Source: Brachybacterium sp. P6-10-X1 (GTDB taxonomy: Bacteria > Actinomycetota > Actinomycetes > Actinomycetales > Dermabacteraceae). Taken from it: a DNA stretch of 64,000 bases. Below the pieces are notes generated by a model. It searched no databases, was not told the DNA's origin, and saw only the letters and a list, made by a program, of their open reading frames with translations. The position numbers were made by a program, and so were the translations under genes. The DNA is taken from the NCBI RefSeq assembly GCF_001969445.1, contig NZ_CP017297.1:1302001-1366000 (forward strand), written 5' to 3'. Below are positions 34,793-43,335 of the stretch, piece after piece (the stretch's first letter is position 1; every line of letters starts with the position of its first letter).

Positions 34793-36004
34793 ATGAGCAC
34801 CGACACGGGCACCGACGAGACCTTCACCTATGTGCTCGTCGGCAGCGGCATGACCGCCGACGGGGCCGCCCGCGGGATCCGCGAGATCGACCCCGAGGGC
34901 AGCATCCTGATCCTCGGGGCCGACGCGGACCGTCCCTACACCCGGCCCGCGCTGACGAAGAAGCTGTGGACCGATCCCGATTTCACGGTCGACGACAACT
35001 GGATGAACACCGCCGACGACACCGGCGCCATCCTTCGCCCGGGGACCGTTGCGGACCGCATCGATCCGGGGGCTCGCACCGTCGTGGCCGGCGGGCGCAG
35101 GATCAGCTACGAGAAGCTGCTGCTCGCCACCGGTGGCACCCCGCACCGCCTGGACCTTCCCCGCACCGACCGGGTGCTGCACTTCCGCACCCTGGCCGAC
35201 TACCGTCGCCTGCGGGAGCTCGCGGACCGGGACCTGCGCGTCGCCGTGATCGGGGGATCATTCATCGGCACCGAGCTCGCGGCGGCGCTGGTCCAGCACG
35301 ACACGCGGGTCACGCTGATCTACCCGGATCAGGTGCTGCAGTCCACGCCGTTCCCGCCCGGCCTCGCCCGACGTTTCGAGCAGACGTACGCCGAGCAGGG
35401 GGTGACGCTGCGTCCCGAATCGACGGTGGCCTCCGGCCGCGAGATCGACGGTGGCCGGATCGAGCTGACGCTCGAGGGCGGTTCGACGATCGACGTCGAC
35501 GCCGTCGTCGTGGGCATCGGCATCGCACCGCTGACCTCCCTCGCCGAGGACGCAGGGCTCGACGTCGACGACGGCATCGTCGTCGACGAGCAGCTGCGGA
35601 CCTCGGCCGAGGGGGTCTGGGCCGCGGGCGACGTCGCGAGCTATCCCGATGCACGGCTCGGCCGCCGAAGGGTCGAGCACGTCGACCATGCCACCACCAT
35701 GGGAGAGACCGTCGGCAGGATCATGGCCGGCGCCGAGGAGACCTACACCCATACCCCTCTGTTCTACTCCGATGTCTTCGAGTTCAGCTACGAGGCCGTC
35801 GGCGAGGTCGACACCTCGCTGGAGGTGATCGAGGACTGGATCGAGCCGAACGCCCGGGGCGTCGTGTTCTACCTGCGCGACGGACGGGTGCGCGGCGTGC
35901 TGCTGTGGGGCGTGCAGGACAAGGCCGACGACGCCCGGGGGATCCTCGCCGAGGAGGGCCCGCACACCGCCGCTGACCTGCGCGGGCGGCTCACCGCGGA
36001 CTGA
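34793..36004 (+). CDS. FAD/NAD(P)-dependent reductase (ferredoxin reductase/AIF-like)
   Basis: The 403-residue flavoprotein has an FAD motif (VLVGSGMTADGAARGIREID), the conserved RPYTRPALTKKLW, the NAD(P) motif VAVIGGSFIGTELAAALVQH and the second FAD motif GVWAAGDVASYPD. This set is found in ferredoxin and rubredoxin reductases and in AIF-like proteins that pass electrons from NAD(P)H to redox partners. A Rieske or ferredoxin partner is not encoded nearby. The gene starts with AGGAGG upstream and follows the SDR gene. It converges on the gas vesicle operon. Confidence 0.8.
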   Translation: MSTDTGTDETFTYVLVGSGMTADGAARGIREIDPEGSILILGADADRPYTRPALTKKLWTDPDFTVDDNWMNTADDTGAILRPGTVADRIDPGARTVVAGGRRISYEKLLLATGGTPHRLDLPRTDRVLHFRTLADYRRLRELADRDLRVAVIGGSFIGTELAAALVQHDTRVTLIYPDQVLQSTPFPPGLARRFEQTYAEQGVTLRPESTVASGREIDGGRIELTLEGGSTIDVDAVVVGIGIAPLTSLAEDAGLDVDDGIVVDEQLRTSAEGVWAAGDVASYPDARLGRRRVEHVDHATTMGETVGRIMAGAEETYTHTPLFYSDVFEFSYEAVGEVDTSLEVIEDWIEPNARGVVFYLRDGRVRGVLLWGVQDKADDARGILAEEGPHTAADLRGRLTAD

Positions 36005-36120
36005 CCGGGGTGCGATCGCGGAAGGGCTCGCGGGCGCGGTCTCCGTCGACACGAGGCCGCTAGGCCGCGAGGCCGCGAAGTCACGCGATCACGAGGTCGC
36101 GGTGCTGGGTGCCGACCGGG

Positions 36121-36915
36121 TCAGGCGCCCTCGCTGGTCGGGCCCGGGCCCATCGCCGGCAGGTCGGCGAAGGAGTAGGGCGGCCACGGTCCCAGGAAAC
36201 GGATGTCGATCCCGGGACGCGAGTCGCGGATGTCGGCCAGCTCCACACCCAACGGCGCGATCTCGCTCTCGGCGACGAGGACCGCGATGCTGAGCACCGG
36301 GACCGAGCCCTCGGCAGCGCGGGAGCGGCGGTTCTCCACGACGTCGACGGCGTGCGCGAGAATGCGCCGACGCAGCTCCGGGTACAGCTCATCGGCGAGA
36401 CGATCGGTGACATCCCGACGCTGCGTGTCGAGCTTCTTGCGGTACAGGCGCTGAACGCCTTCCGGTCGCGCGGCCATCTCGGCCTCGAGCCGCTGGATCT
36501 CCGGGTCGTCGTCCGCCGTGGAGCTGTCCACCGAGATCTCGATGCGCAGCTCCACGTGATCGGTGAGGGCCGCGAGCCGCTCCCGGACGGTCGCAGCGTT
36601 CTCGCGGAGCCATCCGCGGAGGCTCTCCTCGGGCGACGCCCCCTCGGAGGGTCCGACGATCACGTTGAAGGAGACGGGCAGCGCGGTGCCTGCCGTCTGC
36701 CATGCCCGGTCGATGACCTCGCTGTGCTGGACCACCCACCGGCGCACGTCGTCGTCGGGCCCCTCGAAGGGCACGGTGTCCTGCCGGTGCACCAGCGCGA
36801 CCGCGCCGTGCCGATCCCCGACCGCCAGCACCTCCCGGCCGTCGATCCCGGATCCGGGTTCCGCGGCGCCCTCCGGCGGCACGATGGCGTAGACGTACAG
36901 AGCCTGCTCACTCAT
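36121..36915 (-). CDS. gvpL: Gas vesicle protein GvpL/GvpF family
   Basis: The 264-residue product has the GvpL/F start LYVYAIVPPEG and a GvpF-like internal region (VHRQDTVPFEG, RAWQTAGTALPVSFN, LRGWLRENAATVRERL) and C-terminal LGPWPPYSFAD. GvpF/L proteins bind GvpA and initiate vesicle assembly. It is the last gene of the operon and overlaps gvpK by four bases. This is the second of two GvpF/L-type genes in the cluster; the other lies near gvpA. Confidence 0.82.
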   Translation of the reverse strand: MSEQALYVYAIVPPEGAAEPGSGIDGREVLAVGDRHGAVALVHRQDTVPFEGPDDDVRRWVVQHSEVIDRAWQTAGTALPVSFNVIVGPSEGASPEESLRGWLRENAATVRERLAALTDHVELRIEISVDSSTADDDPEIQRLEAEMAARPEGVQRLYRKKLDTQRRDVTDRLADELYPELRRRILAHAVDVVENRRSRAAEGSVPVLSIAVLVAESEIAPLGVELADIRDSRPGIDIRFLGPWPPYSFADLPAMGPGPTSEGA

Positions 36916-37235
36916 CGATCACGGTCCTCGCTCTCCTCCGCCCAGCGCTGGGGATTGATCAGCTTGTCGACCACATCATCGACCACGTCGTCGAGACCTC
37001 GGTGCAGATCGGAGACGGACCCGGTGATGCCGTTCTGCGCCTTGATCTCGCGCATCGCCTCATCGAGCTCGAGCAGCGCGTCGCCCAGTCTCTCTTGTTC
37101 CTCGTCCGTCAGGTCCCCTCCCTCCAGCCGGCGCAGCGCCTGGGTCTCGAGGGCCTCCTGGATGATCTCGACCAGCGTCACCACGAGCGTGAGCACGCCG
37201 TGCTTGAGGTTGTTCTCATCGATCTGCAGGCCCAT
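36912..37235 (-). CDS. gvpK: Gas vesicle protein GvpK
   Basis: The 107-residue product matches GvpK. It has LKHGVLTLVVTLVEIIQEAL, ALRRLEGGDLTDEEQERLG and LHRGLDDVVDDVVDKLINP. GvpK is a small accessory protein needed for vesicle formation. It starts within the last 20 bases of the upstream GvpJ-like/PH gene, so translation of the two is coupled. The length is normal for the family. Confidence 0.88.
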   Translation of the reverse strand: MGLQIDENNLKHGVLTLVVTLVEIIQEALETQALRRLEGGDLTDEEQERLGDALLELDEAMREIKAQNGITGSVSDLHRGLDDVVDDVVDKLINPQRWAEESEDRDR

Positions 37236-38238
37236 CGGCGGCCTCCTTCGGTTCGCTGGCGGACGGGGAGCCCCCCGTCGTGGGGCGGCGTACCAAGGAA
37301 CCCAGCACCGGCTCCCAGCGTTCCGGGTCCCCGGCGAGCACCACCTCTCCGGTGGGGGTCGTCAGCTGGATCACGGTGACGTCGTCGAAGGGAGCGGGGC
37401 CCGCACCGCGGGAGATCGCGCGCAGCTCGCCGGAGGCCAGCCGGATCGCCGGACGGGCATCCATCGCGCTCTGCCAGGTGAAGCCGTCCTCGTCGAGCCG
37501 ACCGGTGCCGCCGCGCCATGCGGCCCGGCCGGCACGGTCCTCGCGAAACCACAGGTGGCCCTGGACGAGCGCTGCGGTGCCGTCATGCTCGCCCTCGGCC
37601 CGGCGCTCGGGGTGGACATCGAGCGCGCGGCGCGCGGAGGGCGCCTGCTGCAGCACCATCTCCCGCAGGCGCCGCGGGGAGGAGGACGACAGCACCGCCT
37701 CGGGTCCGTCGTCGACGGTCAGGTGCAGTCGCTCGAGGGTCTCCCCGCCGATCGTCGTCTCCTCGCGCACGGCGAGGGTCCGGATGCTGTGCAGGGGCAC
37801 CTGCCACAGCACCTCGCGCGGATCGCGACGGAAGACCAGCAGGCGATGCGTGGTGAGGTAGACGCCTCCGGGTCGCCAGTCCCGGTGGAAGCCATCGTCG
37901 GAGAAGTACCCGCCAGGGGTCTTCGACAGCAGCTCCTCGCCGTCCTCCAGGGGCAGGTCCCGTGCCGCGGTCCGTTGCACCCACTCGCGGGTGCGCTGAT
38001 CCCAGTCGCGCATCATGCCGTACTCGAGCATGGTCTCCATCCCTGCGAGAGTCGCGCGCAGGTTCAGCCCGATCAGCGGAATGTCCGCCACCGAGATGAT
38101 CACATCGAGATTCAGATACAGCCCGCGGTCCAGCAGCGTGTCGACGAGTTCCACCAGCGTCACGCGCGGATCGCGGACAGGCTCGATCCCCTCGTGCCTG
38201 TCCGCGCCCGGGGCCGGAGTGCCGGGGAGGGCCGTCAT
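37216..38238 (-). CDS. GvpJ-like protein fused to PH/GRAM-like domains
   Basis: The first 80 residues form a GvpA/J-type domain: RVTLVELVDTLLDRGLYLNL, then DVIISVADIPLIGLNLRATL. The remaining 260 residues are unlike normal GvpJ. They contain two repeats that resemble PH or GRAM folds, at about residues 100–200 (VYLTTHRLLVFRRDPREVLW) and 222–318 (TWQSAMDARPAIRLASGELR). A usual GvpJ is only about 100 residues. The extra part may attach the assembly machinery to membrane lipids or a partner protein. The domain call rests on strand pattern and motifs by eye, not on a profile search. Confidence 0.7.
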   Translation of the reverse strand: MTALPGTPAPGADRHEGIEPVRDPRVTLVELVDTLLDRGLYLNLDVIISVADIPLIGLNLRATLAGMETMLEYGMMRDWDQRTREWVQRTAARDLPLEDGEELLSKTPGGYFSDDGFHRDWRPGGVYLTTHRLLVFRRDPREVLWQVPLHSIRTLAVREETTIGGETLERLHLTVDDGPEAVLSSSSPRRLREMVLQQAPSARRALDVHPERRAEGEHDGTAALVQGHLWFREDRAGRAAWRGGTGRLDEDGFTWQSAMDARPAIRLASGELRAISRGAGPAPFDDVTVIQLTTPTGEVVLAGDPERWEPVLGSLVRRPTTGGSPSASEPKEAADGPADR

Positions 38239-38771
38239 CCGCCGTCCGCCCCCGTCGCCCGTTTCTGCGGAGCACGTGAGCGGCCCGATCCCGAGGATCC
38301 AGCACTGCCGCCCTTCGTGGCCGCCGGGCTTCCGTCGTCGCTGGAGGCGCCATCGTCCTGGGCGCCCTCGGAGAGCTCCGCCGCACGGTCACCGCGCTCC
38401 GCATCACCCTCGCGCACGGCGAGCGCACTCTGCCAGCCGCACCACGGGCAGTACTCGCGCATCAGCATCTCGAGCGGGGCACGCTTGCCGCACTCGGGAC
38501 AGGTCTCCTTCTGTTCGATGGCATCCTGCCACGCGGCCGTGCTGATATCGGTCCCGGCGGGGAACTCGAGTCCGTACCGCGCGGCGGTCTCGAACGAGGC
38601 CAGGGCCGCGCGCAATCGGATGCCCAGCAGCTCGACGCCGGCCACGGAGACCATGATGTCGGCGTTGAGGACGAGTCCCTTGTCGAGGAGGGTCTCGACG
38701 ACATGGATCAGGGTTCCCTCGCTCTCGCGGCGGGGCTCCATGCCTTTCTCGGACCGGGGGACGATGGTCAT
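38235..38771 (-). CDS. GvpA/J-family protein with C-terminal zinc ribbon
   Basis: The 178-residue protein begins with a GvpA/J-like domain (residues 18–70: LIHVVETLLDKGLVLNADIM, then VSVAGVELLGIRLRAALASF). It then carries CPECGKRAPLEMLMREYCPWCG, with Cys91, Cys94, Cys108 and Cys111 suited to one zinc ion. The last 60 residues are disordered, rich in Ser, Gly, Asp and Lys. It occupies the place of GvpS/GvpJ-type genes in actinobacterial clusters. Its stop overlaps the next start (ATGA). Confidence 0.75.
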   Translation of the reverse strand: MTIVPRSEKGMEPRRESEGTLIHVVETLLDKGLVLNADIMVSVAGVELLGIRLRAALASFETAARYGLEFPAGTDISTAAWQDAIEQKETCPECGKRAPLEMLMREYCPWCGWQSALAVREGDAERGDRAAELSEGAQDDGASSDDGSPAATKGGSAGSSGSGRSRAPQKRATGADGG

Positions 38772-38813
38772 CGCGGTGATCTCCTTCCGGGAGCGTCGGC
38801 CGTCGGGAGGCCG

Positions 38814-39173
38814 TCAGCCATCGACGCGGCCGCGCGTGTAGCGCGATTCTCGGCGGTAGGAGGCGAGCTCGCCGCGGTCATCGATGCGAGCGCTGTACTC
38901 GGCGAGGATGTCTGCGGTATCGGGGATGCGGCGAGTCTCCACCAGCTCCAGCGACACCTTCCACCCGTCGTCCTCCCGCTCCACGGCGATGACGCTCTCG
39001 GGAGTCCGACCGGTCAGCTCCTCGAGCTGCTCGATGGAGCGACGGATCGCACCCTTGGCGGTCAGGACCTTCTTCTTCTGGTGACCGCCGGAATCCTGGT
39101 CGTCGCCGGACTGGCTCCGGTCCTCGGCGGTGTCCTCGTCGTCGCGTCCCTTCGTGCTCTTGGTCTGTGCCAT
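38814..39173 (-). CDS. gvpO: Gas vesicle protein GvpO
   Basis: The 119-residue product matches GvpO in its C-terminal 85 residues (AIRRSIEQLEELTGRTPES, VIAVEREDDGWKVSLELVET, RIPDTADILAEYSARIDDRGEL and YRRESRYTRG). The first 35 residues are a charged, probably disordered extension. GvpO is an accessory assembly factor common in actinobacterial gvp clusters. It begins one base after gvpG ends and lies 42 bp from the zinc ribbon gene. Confidence 0.87.
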   Translation of the reverse strand: MAQTKSTKGRDDEDTAEDRSQSGDDQDSGGHQKKKVLTAKGAIRRSIEQLEELTGRTPESVIAVEREDDGWKVSLELVETRRIPDTADILAEYSARIDDRGELASYRRESRYTRGRVDG

Positions 39174-39174
39174 G

Positions 39175-39417
39175 TCAGCCTCCCTCGTTCCTGTGCGATC
39201 GGATCAGCCTGCGCACCAGCTCGCGCTCGGCCGCATCGGCGTCGTGCTCCTCGATCGTCCCTTCGCGGCGGGCCTCGGCGATCTGGTCGAGCTGGCGCCG
39301 GATGACCGCGGGGTCATAGAACTCCCGCTCCGCCTCATCGCGCACCTGTTCGGCGACCCAGACGGTGCCCCGTATCGGCGCGAGCGGCAGAGTGAGCAAC
39401 CCGCTCAGGATTCCCAT
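39175..39417 (-). CDS. gvpG: Gas vesicle protein GvpG
   Basis: This 80-residue protein reads MGILSGLLTLPLAPIRGTVW at its start and then a helical, charged part (DEAEREFYDPAVIRRQLDQI). This fits GvpG, a short assembly protein. Its ATG overlaps the stop of the gvpF-type gene. The reading frame continues upstream without a stop, but the extra part is antisense-like and has no support. Confidence 0.85.
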   Translation of the reverse strand: MGILSGLLTLPLAPIRGTVWVAEQVRDEAEREFYDPAVIRRQLDQIAEARREGTIEEHDADAAERELVRRLIRSHRNEGG

Positions 39418-40190
39418 CAGCGTCCTCCCCCGACGAAATCGTAGGGAGCCTGGGGCCCCAGCAGGCGATACCTCAGCCGCGGATGATCGCGCTCGGCAGC
39501 ATCTTCGATCGCCGCCTCGACATCCTCCTGATCGGCGCGGGCGACGAGCAGAGCGACGTCCACGACGTCTCCCGCCTGGCTCGTCTCGTGGACGGAGCGA
39601 TCGCGCACCAGAGGATCGAGCATCTCCAGCAGTGCCTCCGCGTCGGGCCCCCGAAGGGCATCGAAGTGGGAGACGATCCCCTCCCCCAGCTCGATGCGCT
39701 GGGTGCGGGTCTCGTCCTCGGTGGTACCGGCGATGGCTTCCTGGAGACCGGCAAGGCGCGGATCCGAGCGGATGATCTCCGGCAGGACCACGTCCTGGTC
39801 GTAGCGCACGCGCACGGTGTACTGGACCGCGCCGTCCACCCCGTCCAGCGCCGCGACGAGATCGTCGGGCTCTGCCAGGAGCTCGCGGTCGAGGTCGTCG
39901 GCGGAAGGGACCACCGTGCCGAAGCGCATCGGCAGCACCGCGACTGATTCTGCGATCGCATCGAGGACGGCCGAGTGGGCGACGAGATCTTGCGGTGTCC
40001 CGAAATCTGCATCCTCGGGCAGCTCCGAGACGACCGCGGCGAGGTCGCCGCGGCGCTGCAGCCGGGGCCGGCCGGCGAGCACGCCGACCAGGCCCTCCGG
40101 GAGCGAGGCGTCCGCACGGCCGATGCCGTACACGTACAGCCCGTCCCCCGGAGCGGCCTCGTCCTGGGTGCGCAGCTCGGTGGGTTCCAT
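39417..40190 (-). CDS. gvpF: Gas vesicle protein GvpF
   Basis: The 257-residue product has the GvpF/L N-terminal LYVYGIGRAD, then PRLQRRGDLAAVVSELPED, AVLPMRFGTVVPSADDL and a C-terminal YRLLGPQAPYDFVGG. GvpF binds the structural protein GvpA. An ATG at 40190 and a GTG at 40193 both overlap the gvpA stop; I choose the ATG. It directly follows gvpA, the usual place of gvpF. Confidence 0.85.
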   Translation of the reverse strand: MEPTELRTQDEAAPGDGLYVYGIGRADASLPEGLVGVLAGRPRLQRRGDLAAVVSELPEDADFGTPQDLVAHSAVLDAIAESVAVLPMRFGTVVPSADDLDRELLAEPDDLVAALDGVDGAVQYTVRVRYDQDVVLPEIIRSDPRLAGLQEAIAGTTEDETRTQRIELGEGIVSHFDALRGPDAEALLEMLDPLVRDRSVHETSQAGDVVDVALLVARADQEDVEAAIEDAAERDHPRLRYRLLGPQAPYDFVGGGR

Positions 40191-40591
40191 CACGCCTCGG
40201 CCTTCTCCTCCTTCTTGTCCGCCTTCTCGTCCTCCTTCGTGTCATCGGAGGTCAGCGCGTCCTTGGCACCCTCGAGAGCGCCACCGACCTTGCCCTTGGC
40301 GCCTTGTTCCTGGGTCTCGCCCATGACTTCGGTGATGTCCTTGCCGCCCTTCTGGTACAGATCCAGGCGGTTGGTCGCCTCGGCGAATCGCAGATAGGTG
40401 TCGACGCTGGCGATCACGATGCGGGCGTCGATGGTGAGGATCTCGATGCCGACCAAGGACACGCGCACGAAGGCATCGATGACGAGTCCCTTGTCGAGGA
40501 TGATCTCCACGACGTCGGCGAGGGAGCTGGACGATGGGCGGTCGACGTACCCGCCCTTGGAGCGCTGTTGGGTGGCGGTGCTGGCGGTCAT
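40190..40591 (-). CDS. gvpA: Gas vesicle structural protein GvpA
   Basis: The 133-residue protein contains the GvpA core ([20 protein letters not shown], then [20 protein letters not shown] and [15 protein letters not shown]), which forms the ribs of the vesicle wall. It is longer than the typical 70–75 residues. There is a 20-residue N-terminal leader and a charged Lys/Glu/Asp-rich tail of about 40 residues. It is the only clear GvpA in the cluster. ATGA coupling joins it to the SRPBCC gene before it and to gvpF after it. Confidence 0.9.
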   Translation of the reverse strand: MTASTATQQRSKGGYVDRPSSSSLADVVEIILDKGLVIDAFVRVSLVGIEILTIDARIVIASVDTYLRFAEATNRLDLYQKGGKDITEVMGETQEQGAKGKVGGALEGAKDALTSDDTKEDEKADKKEEKAEA

Positions 40592-41760
40592 GATGTGCCT
40601 CCGGTCTTCTCGGATTCTTCATCGACGTACTCGAAATCGTCGTCCTCCTCCGCAGGAGGATCGCCGGCCTTCGTGCTCTCGGACGCCTCGGAGTCGCCCT
40701 CCGCGTCGTCCGGTTCCTGGTCGCTCTCGGTGTCTTCCTCGGGCTCCTGGTCTCCGTCCTCGGCCTGCTCGCCGTCTTCGGGGTCCGAGCTCTCGCCGTC
40801 CTCTGACGACGCATCGTCCTGCTCTGCGGCCTCCTGCTCGGTGTCATCCTGCTCGGGATCGTCCTGACCGCCCTCGTCCTGCTCGGCTTCTTCCTGCTCG
40901 GCCTGCTCCGCCTCGAGGGCTTCCTCGTGTGTTCGTACGACTTCGCTGTCTCGGATCTCGCCGCGCCAGCCCTCGACCGCGTCCTCGTCGAGGATCGTCG
41001 TGGTCATGACATAGCGGGCGAACAGCCTCGACTCCACGCGGATGCGCTTGCCCACCGGGCGGCCCATGTTGCCGACCTTCTCGACGAAGCCCTGCGGGTA
41101 GTAGTTCACGATGATGAGGATCCGGGTCAGGCGCGGCGCGAGTTCATGGAAGGTGACCGAGCCGTCGAGGTGGCCCTTCTCGCCCTTCGACTCCCAGACG
41201 ATCTGCTCGTCGGGGACCTGCTGGACGATGGTGGACTCCCACGTCCGGTGGGAGAGGAACACCTGCCCCTTGAACTCCACCTTCTCCTCGGACTGCTGCT
41301 CCGCGTTCTCGACCTTCTTCATGAAGCTGGTCCAGTCGCCGAACTGCGTCCACTGGTTGTAGGCGACCCGCACGGGAACGCCCACGTCGATGTGCTCGAC
41401 GATGTTGGAGAACTTCTTGACCTCCCCCGAGCCGCCGGAGGACCCGCCGCCACCCGAGCCGGGGGTCAGCTTCTCCTTGGCTCCGGTGGCGAGCGCCGAG
41501 GCGCCGGCAGCGGCGGGGTTCTTCCCCTCCGCGAGCTTCTCGGCACCCTTCTTGAGTCCCTCGCCGCCGGCGCTCTCGTCATCGCCCGGCGTGAGCGACT
41601 GGGTCAGATCGTTCAACTTGTCGGTCAGGCCCGAGGTGCCCTTCTCCGCGAGCGCCTTCGCGTAATCGGTGATGTCAGAACGCAGGTCACCCACGGGAAG
41701 TTCGTCCAGTGCGGCCTTCCACCATGGCTTCTGGGTCTCCTTCGTGGTGTCCTCACTCAT
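40588..41760 (-). CDS. Gas vesicle cluster SRPBCC-family protein with acidic tail
   Basis: The 390-residue protein has three parts. A helical region (residues 1–100) ends in a glycine linker. A SRPBCC/polyketide cyclase-like domain follows at about 114–255 ([40 protein letters not shown]). Residues 277–390 are almost only Glu, Asp, Gln and Ser. SRPBCC genes occur in many actinobacterial gvp clusters, but their function is not known. Its start overlaps the upstream gene by eight bases. Confidence 0.78.
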   Translation of the reverse strand: MSEDTTKETQKPWWKAALDELPVGDLRSDITDYAKALAEKGTSGLTDKLNDLTQSLTPGDDESAGGEGLKKGAEKLAEGKNPAAAGASALATGAKEKLTPGSGGGGSSGGSGEVKKFSNIVEHIDVGVPVRVAYNQWTQFGDWTSFMKKVENAEQQSEEKVEFKGQVFLSHRTWESTIVQQVPDEQIVWESKGEKGHLDGSVTFHELAPRLTRILIIVNYYPQGFVEKVGNMGRPVGKRIRVESRLFARYVMTTTILDEDAVEGWRGEIRDSEVVRTHEEALEAEQAEQEEAEQDEGGQDDPEQDDTEQEAAEQDDASSEDGESSDPEDGEQAEDGDQEPEEDTESDQEPDDAEGDSEASESTKAGDPPAEEDDDFEYVDEESEKTGGTS

Positions 41761-42424
41761 GCGACTCGTCCTTCCGCTTCGCGGTCCCGCCCGTGGACTT
41801 CTTCGCGCTCGACGAGGTGGAGCGGGACCGGCTCGGGGACTTCCCCGGGGAACGGCTCGTGGTGCTGCTCGCCGTCTTCTTGGTGGAGCTGCTCGGGGTC
41901 TTCCGCGAAGACCCGCTCGTCGCCTTGCGCGTCGAGCTGCCCGTGGAGCGGGAGGCGGACTTGGCCGCCGGCTTCTTCTTCGGCGTCGCATCCTCGGCAT
42001 CCTCGGAAGCGCTGCCCTCGTCGGACTCGTCGGCGCTCTCGGCATCGTCGGACTCTTCGGTCCCCGAGTCCGGGTCCTGCTCCTCCTCGGAGGCCTCGTC
42101 GGTGTCCTCATCCTCGGATGAGCCCGATCCTTCCTGCAGCAGCGCGGTGCGCTGCTTGAGGTTCTGGCTCACGCTGTGGACGCCCTTGCCGACAGCAGCT
42201 GTGGCGGCACCCTTCGCCGCAGTGGCCAGTCCCCCGGTGAGCTGCTGCGTGAAGGCCTTGCCCTCATCGGACTCCAAGATCGACGACTTCGCGGTCTCGA
42301 GCTGTCGAGATCCCTGCTTGGCGGCGAGGTAACCCAGGGCGAGCAGTGCGAACTTGGATCGTTTTCCGCGACCCAGGACGTAGCCGCCCAGAACACCCAG
42401 CGCAACCTTCGTTCTGGCTTCCAT
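41753..42424 (-). CDS. Gas vesicle cluster leader protein with acidic and histone H1-like tails
   Basis: This 223-residue protein has a hydrophobic, Gly/Ala-rich N-terminus (KVALGVLGGYVLGRGKRSKF, ALLALGYLAAKQGSR) and an alpha-helical middle. Residues 99–146 are very acidic and residues 147–223 are very basic and serine-rich (TPKKKPAAKSASRSTGSS and KSPSRSRS-like repeats), similar to histone H1-like bacterial proteins. I do not recognise a precise family. GAGGAGAG precedes the ATG at 42424. It is the first gene of the gvp operon. Nucleic-acid or polyanion binding is a guess from the charge pattern. Confidence 0.6.
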   Translation of the reverse strand: MEARTKVALGVLGGYVLGRGKRSKFALLALGYLAAKQGSRQLETAKSSILESDEGKAFTQQLTGGLATAAKGAATAAVGKGVHSVSQNLKQRTALLQEGSGSSEDEDTDEASEEEQDPDSGTEESDDAESADESDEGSASEDAEDATPKKKPAAKSASRSTGSSTRKATSGSSRKTPSSSTKKTASSTTSRSPGKSPSRSRSTSSSAKKSTGGTAKRKDESHE

Positions 42425-42776
42425 GTGAACTCTCCTCACGAGAGACGCCACACCGTTCGCCGGTGGTTTTGCAAGTGTTGCCGGGGTCCCGGGGGTGGTC
42501 AACACCAGGAGTCGGGAGGACCGCGACAATCGATGCCAGGGCAGGTGTCACCCCAGGTGGCGCCCGCTTCGGGGCTCGAACACCACGAGGTGAACGCTTG
42601 GTCGGGACGAACCGACGACGCGATCATGGTGAGCGCCCGGATGCGCTTCCCCTGCCTGCAGTGGGGCTCCGGATCCTGGGCCATGGCCTCCGGGTCGAAG
42701 CCTTTACCTCTTTCCGCCAGGTGCGCCCACTGCGTACAGTCCGATACCGAGACGTGAGAGAGGGAGCAATCTCGTG
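42425..42776. other. Divergent intergenic region upstream of the gas vesicle operon
   Basis: These 352 bp separate the gvp operon from the DinB-like gene. I see a candidate minus-strand promoter at 42474–42502. A 103-codon minus-strand frame (42499–42810) crosses the region but lacks a ribosome-binding site, overlaps the start of the DinB gene and is not supported. Confidence 0.4.
42474..42502 (-). promoter_or_regulatory. Candidate promoter of the gas vesicle operon
   Basis: On the minus strand, TTGACC is followed after 17 bp by AACACT, about 50 bp before the first gvp gene. The -35 box is good and the -10 box is weak. No operator symmetry is seen. Confidence 0.3.
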
Positions 42777-43301
42777 ATGACCGCCGACCACAGACCAGCG
42801 TTTCCCGCACCGACAGACCCTGCGGCCTCGCGCGACGACGTCCTGCTTCGCTATCTGGACTACTTCCGCGCGGTCCTGGTCTCCAAGCTGGACGGAATCG
42901 CCGACTCCGAGCTCCGCTCCAGCCGCCTGCCCAGCGGGTGGACGCCGCTCCAGCTCATCTCCCACCTGACCCATGTCGAACGGCGCTGGCTGGAATGGGG
43001 CTTCGAGGGGCGTGACGTGGCCGATCCCTGGGGCGATGAGCGCGACGGGGCCTGGCACGTCGGTCCCGACCACTCCGTATCCGACCTCCTGGGAGCGCTC
43101 AGCGCGCAGGCGGATCGCACCCGGACCATCGTCGACGCGCACGCCCTGGAGGAGAAAGGACGACCCGGACCGCGGTGGGACGGTGCCGAACCGGCCACCC
43201 TCGAGCGCGTGCTCCTGCATCTCGTACAGGAGTACGCACGGCACGTCGGCCACCTCGACATCATCCGTGAACTCATCGACGGCCGGACCGGCGAGGAGTA
43301 G
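42777..43301 (+). CDS. DinB/DUF664-family protein
   Basis: The 174-residue protein matches the DUF664 part of the DinB superfamily. It has LLRYLDYFRAVLVSKLDGIA, SGWTPLQLISHLTHVERRWL with a metal-ligand His, and LLHLVQEYARHVGHLDIIREL with two more His. These proteins have a four-helix bundle that binds a divalent metal; some act as thiol-dependent transferases. A GTG three bases earlier is an alternative start. It is convergent with the catalase gene. Confidence 0.8.
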   Translation: MTADHRPAFPAPTDPAASRDDVLLRYLDYFRAVLVSKLDGIADSELRSSRLPSGWTPLQLISHLTHVERRWLEWGFEGRDVADPWGDERDGAWHVGPDHSVSDLLGALSAQADRTRTIVDAHALEEKGRPGPRWDGAEPATLERVLLHLVQEYARHVGHLDIIRELIDGRTGEE

Positions 43302-43310
43302 GGGCCGAGG

Positions 43311-43335
43311 CGCGTCACGATCTCACCGTGACGCG
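43311..43335. terminator. Candidate bidirectional terminator between the DinB-like and catalase genes
   Basis: CGCGTCACG and CGTGACGCG form a perfect 9-bp stem with a 7-base loop. The catalase stop codon lies in the loop. There is no U-run, so its activity as a terminator is uncertain. Confidence 0.4.

Noticed and set aside
36121..42424. A gvpN or gvpC gene inside the gas vesicle cluster
   Set aside because: I looked for an AAA ATPase motif and GvpC repeats in all frames given by the genes and found none.
42499..42810. A cysteine-containing 103-codon minus-strand frame upstream of the gvp operon
   Set aside because: It overlaps the DinB gene start, has no ribosome-binding site and matches no family I know.
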